In this document: piece after piece, positions 32,781-44,221 of the stretch | Layout: each line of letters opens with the position of its first letter | Position numbering within the stretch: position 1 is the stretch's first letter | Assembly: GCA_950097015.1 (NCBI GenBank) | Contig: CATNEN010000007.1 | Coordinates: forward strand, 5,384,001 to 5,448,000 | From: Macrostomum hystrix | Taxonomy: Eukaryota > Platyhelminthes > Macrostomidae | Length of the DNA: 64,000 bases | Direction of reading: 5' to 3' | The notes under the pieces: model-generated | Database searches by the model: none | What the model saw: only the letters and a program-made list of their open reading frames with translations | Told to the model about the DNA's origin: nothing | Made by a program: the position numbers and the translations under genes

Positions 32781-34482
32781 CCGCATTCTCACTTTAATCC
32801 TGTCTATTCTATTTTCTCACTTTAATCCCAATCCTAAATCATGGCGAATTTTAGGCATTTGAAACTATTTACCTACTGGTAGAATTATAAAATTGACAAA
32901 ATTTACTCCATATACCTGTGTGTGTGTGTCTCCATGTCTGCTAGCGAATAAGTGTCTCATCAGCTCCACTGGCTAGCACCGGTATTGTAGCGAGTGCTAA
33001 ATAATATTCTAATAGCTTAGAACAGACTACAATGTGTGTACATTGTCTAAGGCAGTGCTTAAAATACTAGGAAATGCAGGAATTACACGACAGAGAGACG
33101 TCACAAGCGCATGCTATTATTACCTGTCTGCACAGTGGGTTTAGTTAGTTTCCGAGTTTATTACTTTGTCTAGTTGCTAGCCAAATTGTGAGTGCGAGTG
33201 TGTGACCCTTGGCTGACAAAGCTAGCGTTAGTGGGCTTGAGGCTTCGCTCCAGGTCACATGATGTATCACCTACCTTTGCAGTCTGACTGCGCGACTAAT
33301 CTCAGCTGATATCACAGTTATATTTAACCTGCGCGTAATTCACGCAATTCGTAGGGCTAATTCTAGAAATTAATGTTGCAAAGTTTGCTTAAACTGCACC
33401 AACAGTTGATTTTTATTGTTTGCATGCCTTTTTCTACAAAAATCACATTTTTTTATTTTAAGAATGCATTTTTTCGCTTATTGTTTTCATACTACTCACG
33501 CTGAGTTATTTAACAGTAGTATATAACTCTATTGCACTAGCTGTGTTGTAGGCAACAAATAATCAGTTATTACAAATTTCTCGTTACATTTTTAGCATCA
33601 GAAAGTCATTTTAAATGCAGCTTATAAAATAATTTGCATTATTTCAAAGAAAAATTTCTAGTTGATAGTTTTCATTGTTAATTTTAATGCTGTTTTACGC
33701 TACTCAGGCCAGGGCTATGAGAATTTGCTTTTTGTTTTTAACTTTATTATTAGCTCAAAACCTTTAGCATGCTTTAATTAATGGATGCAATCTAATTGCC
33801 AAGCTTATTGCACTTTAATATATTCAAACATTATCAATACCTTTTCTCAGTAATTTTACTTGTTATTTAATTACCATAGACACTATAATGCCACTCACTA
33901 TTTTATTAGCTAATTAGTCTACGTATATAAATTTCTGTGTTAGACCTATGTGAAGTGTTTAGCTATTTGCGCTTTCAAACTAATGTCTATTGATTTCTCT
34001 CTCTCATTATATGTGAGACACCTGTGTTTACCTCCTATTTGTACGTCTAACGGCATGCACATTTTAATTAATGTAATTACATACTTCAACAATTGCACAT
34101 TAGGTTTCGAAAATAGAATATTATAATCTTCAAATTCGATCGTATAAAAAATTAAGCATCATTATTTTTTCTCAACAAGTTTTTCAAATCTTGATGCAAT
34201 GAGATGTTTTTTGATGAATTTCAGCTAGCTCTGCCGATACGAAAGACTTGCTCCGCATATTTTAATTCTGTTTGTTCCATTCGATCGCATTCTTTTAGTA
34301 CTCCAGTTACTGATTGAACAGAAGTATAGCAATAAACTCGCGGTCGTCATTTCAATCACAAATCCTTTTAATCCTAGTAATTTCTCAACCGTTTTTTAGT
34401 GTTTTTGCATTGCGACCAAGGCTTGAATGAAGGAGTGTATCTTGGCTTTTGCTTTTAACGACCTGATTAGACTGTCTTTATG
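32781..34482. other. Intergenic AT-rich DNA
   Basis: No gene or array recognised between the two large arrays that follow the kinase gene. Confidence 0.4.
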
Positions 34483-37055
34483 TGAGATTTCGATCCTGTC
34501 CAATTCTAGGGGTGAGATTTCGATCCTGTCAAATTCTAGGGGTGAGATTTCGATCCTGTCAAATTCTAGGGGTGAGATTTCGGTTGTGTCGAATTCTAGG
34601 GTGAGATTTCGATTCTGTCAAATTCTAGGGGTGAGATTTCGGTTGTGTCAAATTCTAGGGTGAGATTTCGATCCTGTCAAATTCTAGGGGTGAGATTTCG
34701 GTTGTGTCGAATTCTAGGGTGAGATTTCGATTCTGTCAAATTCTAGGGGTGAGATTTCGGTTGTGTCGAATTCTAGGGTGAGATTTCGATTCTGTCAAAT
34801 TCTAGGGGTGAGATTTCGGTTGTGTCAAATTCTAGGGTGAGATTTCGATCCTGTCAAATTCTAGGGGTGAGATTTCGGTTGTGTCAAATTCTTGGGGTGA
34901 GATTTCGATCCTGTCAAATTCTAGGGGTGAGATTTCGATCCTGTCAAATTCTAGGGGTGAGATTTCGGTTGTGTCAAATTCTAGGGGTGAGACTTCCGTT
35001 GTGTCAAATTCTTGGGGTGAGATTTCGATCCTGTCAAATTCTAGGGGTGAGATTTCGATCCTGTCAAATTCTAGGGGTGAGATTTCGATCCTGTCAAATT
35101 CTAGGGGTGAGATTTCGATCCTGTCAAATTCTAGGGGTGAGATTTCGATCCTGTCAAATTCTAGGGGTGAGATTTCGATCCTGTCAAATTCTAGGGGTGA
35201 GATTTCGATCCTGTCAAATTCTAGGGGTGAGATTTCGATCCTGTCAAATTCTAGGGGTGAGATTTCGATCCCGTCAAATTCTAGGGGTGAGATTTCGGTT
35301 GTGTCAAATTCTTGGGGTGAGATTTCGATCCTGCCAAATTCTAGGGGTGAGATTTCGGTTGTGTCAAGTTCTAGGGGTGAGATTTCGATTCTGTCAAGTT
35401 CTAGGGGGGAGATTTCGATTCTGTCAAATTCTAGTGGTGAGATTTCAGTTGTGTCAAATTCTAGGGGTGAGATTTCGATCCTGTTAAATTCTAGGGGTGA
35501 GATTTCGATTCTGTCAAATTCTAGGGGTGTGATTTCGATCCTGTCAAATTCTAGGGGTGAGATTTCGGTTGAGATTTCTTGTGGTGAAATTGTCACCCCT
35601 TCGGTTGTGTCAAGTTCTAGGGGTGAGATTTCGATTCTGTTAAGTTCTAGGGGGAAGATTTCGATTCTGTCAAATTCTAGGGGTGAGATTTCAGTTGTCT
35701 CAAATTCTTGGGGTGAGATTTCGATTGTGTCAAATTCTAGGCAAATTCTAGGGAGTGAGATTTCGATTCTGTCAAATTCTAGGGGTGAGATTTCGATCCT
35801 GTTAAATTCTAGGGGTGAGATTTCGATTCTGTCAAATTCTAGGGGTGAGATTTCGATCCTGTCAAATTCTAGGGGTGAGATTTCGGTTGTGTCAAGTTCT
35901 AGGGGTGAGATTTCGATTCTGTCAAGTTCTAGGGGGGAGATTTCGATTCTGTCAAATTCTAGGGGTGAGATTTCAGTTGTGTCAAATTCTAGGGGTGAGA
36001 TTTCGATCCTGTTAAATTCTAGGGGTGAGATTTCGATTCTGTCAAATTCTAGGGGTGAGATTTCGATCCTGTCAAATTCTAGGGGTGAGATTTCGATCCT
36101 GTCAAATTCTAGGGGTGAGATTTCGATCCTGTCAAATTCTAGGGGTGAGATTTCGATCCTGCCAAATTCTAGGGGTGAGATTTCGGTTGTGTCAAGTTCT
36201 AGGGGTGAGATTTCGATTCTGTCAAGTTCTAGGGGGGAGATTTCGATTCTGTCAAATTCTAGGGGTGAGATTTCAGTTGTGTCAAATTCTAGGGGTGAGA
36301 TTTCGATCCTGTTAAATTCTAGGGGTGAGATTTCGATTCTGTCAAATTCTAGGGGTGAGATTTCGATCCTGTCAAATTCTAGGGGTGAGATTTCGGTTGA
36401 GATTTCTTGTGGTGAAATTGTCACCCCTTCGGTTGTGTCAAGTTCTAGGGGTGAGATTTCGATTCTGTCAAGTTCTAGGGGGAAGATTTCGATTCTGTCA
36501 AATTCTAGGGGTGAGATTTCAGTTGTCTCAAATTCTTGGGGTGAGATTTCGATTGTGTCAAATTCTAGGCAAATTCTAGGGAGTGAGATTTCGATTCTGT
36601 CAAATTCTAGGGGTGAGATTTCGATCCTGTTAAATTCTAGGGGTGAGATTTCGATTCTGTCAAATTCTAGGGGGGAGATTTCGATTCTGTCAAATTCTAG
36701 GGGTGAGATTTCAGTTGTCTCAAATTCTTGGGGTGAGATTTCGATTGTGTCAAATTCTAGGCAAATTCTAGGGAGTGAGATTTCGATTCTGTCAAATTCT
36801 AGGGGTGAGATTTCGATCCTGTCAAATTCTAGGGGTGAGATTTCGGTTGTGTCAAATTCTAGGGTGAGATTTCGATTCTGTCAAATTCTAGGGGTGAGAT
36901 TTCGGTTGTGTCAAATTCTAGGGTGAGATTTCGATCCTGTCAAATTCTAGGGGTGAGATTTCGATCCTGTCAAATTCTAGGGGTGAGATTTCGATCCTGT
37001 CAAATTCTAGGGGTGAGATTTCGGTTGTGTTAAATTCTAGGTTGAGATTTGTCCT
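34483..37055. repeat. Large minisatellite, 30-bp unit, upstream of MOCS2B
   Basis: About 86 copies of GGGGTGAGATTTCGATCCTG followed by TCAAATTCTA. Variants are GGTTGTG, ATTCTG and 29-bp units lacking one G. A rare block containing GAGATTTCTTGTGGTGAAAT recurs at 35571 and 36399, an 828-bp higher-order period. Unit length divisible by three keeps frames open for 530-680 codons on both strands; these are not genes. Confidence 0.95.
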
Positions 37056-37489
37056 TACGTCGTGCTTATAGGGCGATAATGGTGCACTGATTATTATTTT
37101 AATCCATTGATCGGATGGAATCTGTTGGCTTTCTCGGTGTTTTTTACTGCTTTCTTTAATCTTTTAAAACAGCGTTAAATAATTAATTCATTTACTATAC
37201 AACGCTATTTAAGGTTCCTATAATTTACTATGATAATCAGCAAACATTGAATATCTTCTTGACCTGGGTTTCTGTTTCTGCTTCCAGTCCTTATCATTTC
37301 GCTTATCGCTCGGTTCGTTACACTGTTAATATATGGATTTTCTGCATTCTGGTCATTGAGTTCTAAAAATAGCACCTTAATAAACAAGACTATTGTAAAG
37401 TTGGCAGAGATGCTATGTTTAGAAATGCATTCACTTTTACCATTATTTGCCTTGCAGTGAATTCTATTTAAGAGACCGGCTCTCAGAAA
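37056..37489. other. Immediate upstream region of MOCS2B
   Basis: AT-rich and about 430 bp long. A CTCTCAG acceptor-like site lies 3 bp before the start codon, so a 5' UTR intron or trans-spliced leader site is possible. Promoter not resolved. Confidence 0.35.
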
Positions 37490-37586
37490 ATGAATTATGT
37501 AGAGGTGACGGCAGATGCTCTGAGCCTGGATCAAATTCACCAGCTGGTTGTGGACCCGACCTGCGGCGCCGTGTGTCATTTTGTTG
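37490..37586 (+). CDS. MOCS2: MOCS2B exon 1
   Basis: MNYVEVTADALSLDQIHQLV through CHFV plus one base. Donor G/GTAATG. Confidence 0.93.
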
Positions 37587-39941
37587 GTAATGATGATGGC
37601 TTTAACACTTCCTAATGGTGGGATTCGGCTTATCGATTCGGGTTATAGGGACTGAGATTTAGGGTGTCAGAATGGTGGGGACTGAGATTTAGGGTGTCAG
37701 AATGATGGGGACTGAGATTTAGGGTGTCAGAATGATGGGGACGGAGATTTTGGGTGTCAGAATGATGGGGACTGAGATTTTGGGTGTCAGAATGATGGGG
37801 ACTGAGATTTTGGTTGTTAGAATGATGGGGACGGAGATTTTGGGTGTCAGAATGATGGGGACTGAGATTTTGGTTGTTAGAATGATGGGGACTGAGATTT
37901 TGGGTGTCAGAATGATGGGGACGGAGATTTTGGGTGTCAGAATGATGGGGACGGAGATTTTGGGTGTCAGAATGATGGGGACTGAGATTTTGGTTGTTAG
38001 AATGATGGGGACTGAGATTTAGGTTGTCAGATTTATGAGGACTGAGATTTAGGTTTTCAGAAGAATGGTGTGGAATGGGGTGAGATACAGGTTTTTTTAA
38101 ATAATGGAGATATAGATTTAGAATTATAAAAAATATAGAATTAATTTATGCTGTTAGAACGATTGGTAGTTAAATCTAGGTTGGCTTTCCAATTTTCTAA
38201 ATTACATTTTCATTGAGTAAAAAGACTATAAAAATGCTTACTATTCTACTGATCAACCCAAACAGACAGTGTAGTGTGAGTTGAACATAGTTTTTTTACT
38301 TTTCTCCTCGCTAGGCACCACCAGAGACTCATTCGAAGGTCGTCAGGTGCTGCGACTAGAGTACGAGGCCTACGAGGGCATGGCGCGCAAGGAGATGCTG
38401 GCCATCTGCCTGGAGGCCCGGCGCAGATGGGACTGCCTGCGACACCTGGCCATCTACCACCGCACTGGGTGAGCTGATTTGCTCAGCCTGCCCGCTTGTC
38501 CCGCTGCGCCCATCTGCCTTCGCCTCTTCCCTCTGTCTTCGCCTCTTCCCTCTCCCTTCGCCTCTTCCCTCTCCCTTCGCCTCTTCCCTCTGTCTTCGCC
38601 TTTTCTCTCTGCCTTCGCCTCTTCCCTCTGTCTTCGCCTCTTCCCCTCTCCCTTCGCCTCTTCCCCTCGGCCTTCGCCTCTTCCCCTCTCCCTTCGCCTC
38701 TTCCCCTCTCCCTTCGCCTCTTCCCTGTCTTCGCCTTTTACCTCTGCCTTCGCCTCTTCCCCTCTGCCTTCGCCTCTTCCCCTCTGCCTTCGCCTCTTCC
38801 CTCTGCCTTTGCCTCTTCCCTCTGTCTTCGCCGCTTCCCTCTGCCTTCGCCTCTTCCCTCTGCCTGCGCCTCTTCCCCTCTGCCTTCGCCTCTTCCCTCT
38901 CCCTGCGCCTCTTCCCCTCTCCCTTCGCCTCTTCCCCTCTCCCTTCGCCTCTTCCCTCTCCCTTCGCCTCTTCCCTCTCCCTTCGCCTCTTCCCTCTGTC
39001 TTCGCCTTTTCTCTCTGCCTTCGCCTCTTCCCCTCTCCCTTCGCCTTTTCCCTTCGGCCTTTGCCTCTTCCCCTCTGCCTGCGCCTCTTCCCCTCTGTCT
39101 TCGCCTCTTCCCCTCTCCCTTCGCCTCTTCCCCTCGGCCTTCGCCTCTTCCCCTCTCCCTTCGCCTCTTCCCCTCTCCCTTCGCCTCTTCCCTCTGTCTT
39201 CGCCTCTTCCCTCTGCCTTCGCCTCTTCCCTCTGTCTTCGCCGCTTCCCTCTGCCTTCGCCTCTTCCCCTCTCCCTTCGCCTCTTCCCCTCTCCCTTCGC
39301 CTCTTCCCTCTGTCTTCGCCTTTTCCCTCTGCCTTCGCCTCTTCCCCTCTGCCTTCGCCTCTTCCCCTCTGCCTTCGCCTCTTCCCTCTGCCTTCGCCTC
39401 TTCCCTCTGTCTTCGCCGCTTCCCTCTGCCTTCGCCTCTTCCCCTCTCCCTTCGCCTCTTCCCTCTGTCTTCGCCTCTTCCCTCGGCCTTCGCCTCTTCC
39501 CCTCGGCCTTCGCCTCTTCTCTTCGCCTCTTCGCCGAAAGCTACTCCTTTCAAAGCACAAATTATTTAAAGCCAATTAGCCGCTTTTCGAGATGTTAAAT
39601 TATTTGCTCATCATTCACGTGTGTGCCCACCCAACTTCAGTCTGGTCCCAGTGGGCGAGGCCAGCATCATCATCGCCGTGTCCTCGCCGCACCGCGCCGA
39701 ATCCATCAAAGCCGTCGAGTTCATGATCAACGCGGCGAAGGCCACGGTGCCGGTGTGGAAGAAGGAGGTCTACTCTGGCGACCAGCCGCCACAGTGGAAG
39801 GTTAACGCGGAGTGTCAGTGGGCCAAAAGTCAGCAGCAGCAGCAGCAGCAGCAGGCACTGAAAAATGCAGACAAGTCAGAATCGCAGGCAGCAGCCAATC
39901 CTGATGACGGCATCTCTAGGCCCGACAATGGACACGCTTGA
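37490..39941 (+). CDS. MOCS2: Molybdopterin synthase catalytic (large) subunit, MOCS2B/MoaE family
   Basis: Transfers sulfur from the small subunit's C-terminal thiocarboxylate to precursor Z (cPMP), making molybdopterin for molybdenum enzymes; cytosolic. Exons 37490-37586, 38315-38468 and 39641-39941 join (phases 1 and 2) to 183 aa. Recognisable MoaE segments: TCGAVCHFVGTTRDSFEG, LRLEYEAYEGMA, HRTGLVPVGEASIIIAVSS, PHRAESIKAVEF and the invariant VPVWKKE near the end. ATG 37490 follows an in-frame stop 21 bp upstream. The C-terminal tail after QWAKS carries eight glutamines and a hydrophilic end not typical of the family. The small subunit MOCS2A is not seen in the window. Confidence 0.95.
37640..38070. 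repeat. Minisatellite, 30-bp unit, MOCS2B intron 1
   Basis: About 14 copies of GATGGGGACTGAGATTTTGG plus GTGTCAGAAT. It has the same period as, and may be distantly related to, the 34483-37055 array (shared TGAGATTT, GGTTG and GGG spacing). Confidence 0.93.
38315..38468 (+). CDS. MOCS2: MOCS2B exon 2
   Basis: GTTRDSFEGRQVLRLEYEAY through LAIYHRTG. Acceptor CTCGCTAG, donor GG/GTGAGC, phase 2. Confidence 0.95.
38490..39535. repeat. Pyrimidine-rich minisatellite, 19-20-bp unit, MOCS2B intron 2
   Basis: About 53 copies of CTTCGCCTCTTCCCTCTGC with CCCCTCTCC and CCCTCGG variants. The coding strand is almost pure pyrimidine over 1 kb, so a triplex or R-loop-prone tract is plausible. Open frames on both strands are repeat translation. 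Confidence 0.94.
39641..39941 (+). CDS. MOCS2: MOCS2B exon 3 (stop)
   Basis: LVPVGEASIIIAVSSPHRAE through VPVWKKEVYSGD, a Gln8 run, and TGA at 39939. Acceptor AACTTCAG. Confidence 0.95.
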
Positions 39942-40709
39942 CGATTGTCGGTGCTTTTTGCCTTGTCTAACAAAATTTTAGCATAAATTATCTCGATATG
40001 TATTGAAAAAATTGAATTTTAGCAATTTAAATATTTTAACTAAGTTTATCGAAAGATCGAGAGATCAAAATATAAAAAAGATGTAGGCACCTGACTGTTA
40101 TTAGGGGGTCCGAGAAGCCGGAAAGTTCTGCGAGAAGTTTCTATTTACCCGATATGTGTAGAAATTTGTATTTTGTTGCAGGTTTTTTAAAAGAAAATTT
40201 GAATTTACTATTTGTTCAGATTGGCCGTACTGTCAATAATAGTTTGCTTTGGCAGCGGATAATTTGGTGCTTTTTGTTAACTTACCTGCGACCAGTCCAC
40301 AGAATTATGCATAACTCCGTATTTTCTGTGTTCTTAAAATCACTTACACTTGATGTATAAGCTTTCTTAGATCCTTTCATTCTATTGTTTGTTTTTTCAA
40401 AGATTTCATTAGTTTTTTATGTGAGTTAGACTTTAAAAGTTGGAATACTTTCATTGGCATTATATATATTCTAGCTTTTGAACTTCTGTTAAGGAATTTA
40501 CTTTTAAGTCAGCGTTGCCTTATAACTTAAAGGCTAGCAGATTTTCTTTACTGTTGAAGATCTGCATTGTCTTACTAGGAGAATGTGACGCAACTGGCTG
40601 TGCCTCAACACGATTAAATTTTTAATAATGCTGCCTTTGTGATGAGAAAATAATAAAGAGAAAAGAATAGTGATTAGAGTTCTTCGGACTGATGAGAAAT
40701 GCACTTTTT
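39942..40709. other. 3' flank of MOCS2B
   Basis: AT-rich likely 3' UTR and flank. AATAAA at 40652-40657 is a possible but distant polyadenylation signal. No other feature. Confidence 0.4.
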
Positions 40710-41870
40710 GTCAGCTTTTCAACTCCTGTGTCAGCTATTCAACTCCTGTGTCAGCTATTCAACTCCTGTGTCAGCTATTCAACTCCTGTGTCAGCTATTC
40801 AACTCCTGTGTCAGCTATTCAACTCCTGTGTCAGCTACTCAACTCCTGTGTCAGCTATTCAACTCCTGTGTCAGCTATTCAACTCCTGTGTCAGCTATTC
40901 AACTCCTGTGTCAGCTATTCAACTCCTGTGTCAGCTATTCAACTCCTGTGTCAGCTATTCAACTCCTGTGTCAGCTATTCAACTCCAGTGTCAGCTATTC
41001 AACTCCTTTGTCAGCTATTCAACTCCTGTGTCAGCTATTCAACTCCTGTGTCAGCTATTCAACTCCTTTGTCAGCTATTCAACTCCTTTGTCAGCTATTC
41101 AACTCCTGTGTCAGCTATTCAACTCCTGTGTCAGCTATTCAACTCCTTTGTCAGCTATTCAACTCCTGTGTCAGCTATACAAATTCCTGTGTCAGCTACT
41201 CAACTCCTGTGTCAGCTACTCAACTCCTGTGTCAGCTACTCAACTCCTGTGTCAGCTTTTCAACTCCTGTGTCAGCTACTCAACTCCTGTGTCAGCTTTT
41301 CAACTCCTGTGTCAGCTACTCAACTCCTGTGTCAGCTTTTCAACTCCTGTGTCAGCTACTCAACTCCTGTGTCAGCTTTTCAACTCCTGTGTCAGCTATT
41401 CAACTCCTGTGTCAGCTATTCAACTCCTGTGTCAGCTACTCAACTCCTGTGCCAGCTATTCAACTCCTGTGTCAGCTATTCAACTCCTGTGTCAGCTATT
41501 CAACTCCTGTGTCAGCTATTCAACTCCTGTGTCAGCTACTCAACTCCAGTGTTAGCTACTCAACTCCTGTGTCAGCTATTCAACTCCTGTGTCAGCTATT
41601 CAACTCCTGTGTCAGCTACTCAACTCCTGTGTCAGCTATTCAACTCCTGTGCCAGCTATTCAACTCCTGTGTCAGCTACTCAACTCCTGTGTCAGCTATT
41701 CAACTCCTGTGTCAGCTATTCAACTCCTGTGTCAGCTATTCAACTCCTGTGTCAGCTATTCAACTCCTGTGTCAGCTATTCAACTCCTGTGTCAGCTACT
41801 CAACTCCAGTGTCAGCTATTCAACTCCTGTGTCAGCTATTCAACTCCTGTGCCAGCTATTTAACTGCTGT
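40710..41870. repeat. Minisatellite, 20-bp unit, 3' of MOCS2B
   Basis: About 58 copies of TCAGCTATTCAACTCCTGTG, with TACTC and TTTTC variants. Very homogeneous, so probably expanded recently. All three plus frames stay open because 20-bp units cycle without a stop. Confidence 0.95.
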
Positions 41871-42529
41871 ACTGGAAAAATGCCAAATGGAACAAGAATA
41901 CGCTCGTAATTTAGTAAGAAAAAAATAAGCCTGTTAGTTTTTGTCGGACATTGCCAATAGACACGGACAGTGCGCATAGGTGCAGCATTGAGCCACTAGT
42001 ATTGCTAGCATATTGCAATTGTATTTGTAAGAGCTGCCAGTACAGTGTGAAGCTACTATCTATTCTACTGGACAAGAAGAGCATGAGTTAGTAGCACCAG
42101 GGTGGTGGAATCGTGTACCAGAAGCTGTTTTATCCATTGTACATTTACACTCTTTGCATTCTAGACTCTGGGAATTTGGCATGCGAAACAGACTACTTTT
42201 AGGTGAGTAGTAATACAGGTTGAAAAATAATGATTACAAATCGAATGAGAAAAGTGTACAATGCCTTGGCTGACAGGGAGCTTTGCTGTTTGGTGACTTT
42301 CAATTGTTGAATTGAGCAAATTGAGAACGCATGCGAGCAATTCGCAGTATTTACTGAACTGAAAAGTGCGTAAAAGATACACGAAAATAACATAATTTTC
42401 TTGATTTCTGACAGGGCCTAATAGCGGCCTAATATCAGATTTGCTAGCTGATGGGCTGCCATGGGAATTTTAGCAAGCACAGCAGCAAGAAAATGTACGG
42501 GGATTGGGGAAAACGGGTAGGGAGAGAGA
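41871..42529. other. Convergent intergenic DNA
   Basis: No gene recognised between the MOCS2B and FLYWCH 3' ends. Short open frames only. Confidence 0.4.
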
Positions 42530-42930
42530 AAAACCTAGTCTGAGAAGAGGGAAAAAGAGTATAGGGCAGAGGGGAAGAGTCTAGGTGAGAGAGATGGGAA
42601 GAGTATAGGGCAGAGGGGAAGAGTCTAGGTGAGAGAGATTGGAAGAGTCTAGGTGATAGAGATAGGAAGAGTATAGGGCAGAGGGGAAGAGTCTAGGTGA
42701 GAGAGATGTGAAGAGTCTAGGGCAGAGGGGGGAGGGGAAGAGTCTTAGGGCAGAGAGGAAGTCTAGGGTAGAGGGGGAGAGGGGAAGAGTCTAGGGTAGA
42801 GGGGGAGAGGGGAAGAGTCTAGGGTAGAGGGGGAGAGGGGAAGAGTCTAGGGTAGAGGGGGAGAGGGGAAGAGTCTAGGGTAGAGGGGGAGAGGGGAAGA
42901 GTTTGGAAGAGATTGAGTCTGGGGTAGTGA
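42530..42930. repeat. Purine-rich minisatellite
   Basis: Variable units built on GGGGAAGAGTCTAGG with GTGAGAGAGAT (left) or GTAGAGGGGGAGA (right, 28-bp regular copies). Almost all purine on the plus strand. Confidence 0.88.
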
Positions 42931-43576
42931 GAGGAGAAGATTCTATGGTGGAAATTACACATGCTAAAAGTTGTCCAAAAATGAAATAAGTCGGAACCGA
43001 GACAAGAGAAGGCATGAGCATCAGTGAGAGGATAAAGTAAAATCGGCCGTTTAAAATAACTTCATACTTAAAAAATCGCTGCTGACAGCTGGTTAACGTG
43101 AATCCTCTAAAAGCAGTGCTCTCACCTTGAGAATGCAAGATGAATTGCTTGGCGCAAAAATTAGAATGTGGCTTACAGCTTAACCAATAACAATAGTGGT
43201 GGATAGGAGAACAATAGGACAATGTAATTATTTCTAGTGTTTAAAAGCGAGGATGTCCATTGTGTCCAACTTCAACTGGAGACGCCACGCAGACTTTCGA
43301 GTGGTTGAGAAAAAAATCAAGTGAGCACCACGAGGACCAGGCTGAGAGGGTGGGCCTTCCATTTTCAATCGGTGGCGCGCGTGTACTTTTCAGAATGGGG
43401 AGGAAACGTCTCGATTAACATTTGAGAACGTCTGGGTTGATGAAATTTTAACAATGAGAAAAACGTTTAGACAGCCTCAAGCTGTGAGCTTAAAACTCGC
43501 TACGCACTGCATGCCAAGCTTCCGTTTGCAATTTTGTTTTATCCCACCAGGAACTGCTTCCAATGAAGCAACCTGC
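42931..43576. other. Convergent intergenic DNA
   Basis: Nothing recognised. Confidence 0.35.
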
Positions 43577-44045
43577 CTTCTTTGGAAGCAGCGGATCTTC
43601 TTGGAAAGCAGTGGGTCTTTTTGGGAAGCAGCGGGTCTTCTTGGGAAGCAGTGGGTCTTCTTGGGAAGCAGTGGGTCTTCTTGGGAAGCAGTGGGTCTTC
43701 TTGGGAAGCAGTGGGTCTTCTTGGGAAGCAGCGGGTCTTATTGGGAAGCAGCGGGTCTTCTTGGGAAGCAGCGGGTCTTCTTGGGAAGCAGTGGGTCTTC
43801 TTGGGAAGCAGCTGGTCTTCTTGGGAAGCAGCGGGTCTTCTTGGGAAGCAGCGGGTCTTCTTGGGAAGCAGTGGGTCTTCTTGGGAAGCAGTGGGTCTTC
43901 TTGGGAAGCAGCGGGTCTTCTTGGGAAGCAGTGGGTCTTCTTGGGAAGCAGCGGGTCTTCTTGGGAAGCAGTGGGTCTTCTTGGGAAGCAGTGGGTCTTC
44001 TTGGGAAGCAGCGGGTCTTCTTGGGAAGCAGCGGGTCTTCCAGGT
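43577..44045. repeat. Minisatellite, 20-bp unit, 3' of FLYWCH gene
   Basis: About 23 copies of TTGGGAAGCAGCGGGTCTTC, mostly alternating CGGG and TGGG. It lies about 180 bp beyond the FLYWCH stop codon. Open frames (SSWEAVGLLGKQ-like) are repeat translation. Confidence 0.94.
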
Positions 44046-44221
44046 GGTTCAAACGGCCCATGCTTACGCTTGAAATTGGCCACTCTTTCTCCTAGTAGTT
44101 TTCACAAGCTCGGTAAAATTTTAGGCACAGAACGCATGCAGCTAAACAAGGTTGATACAAATTAACAGACAAAATAGGCGGCTGCCACTAACTCTGGTAG
44201 GAAACTCAGCAACGAAAATCC

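Noticed and set aside
34832-36926. Open frames of 530 and 681 codons on both strands
   Set aside because: They are translations of a 30-bp tandem repeat; divisible-by-three units keep frames open. No domain, no splice or codon-bias support.
38454-39579. 370-codon frames on both strands rich in Arg/Glu/Gly or Leu/Pro/Ser
   Set aside because: Repeat translation of the MOCS2B intron 2 pyrimidine array.
40670-41928. 400-codon plus-strand frames (NSCVSYSTPVSAIQLL type)
   Set aside because: Three overlapping frames give the same peptides, the signature of a 20-bp repeat rather than a gene.
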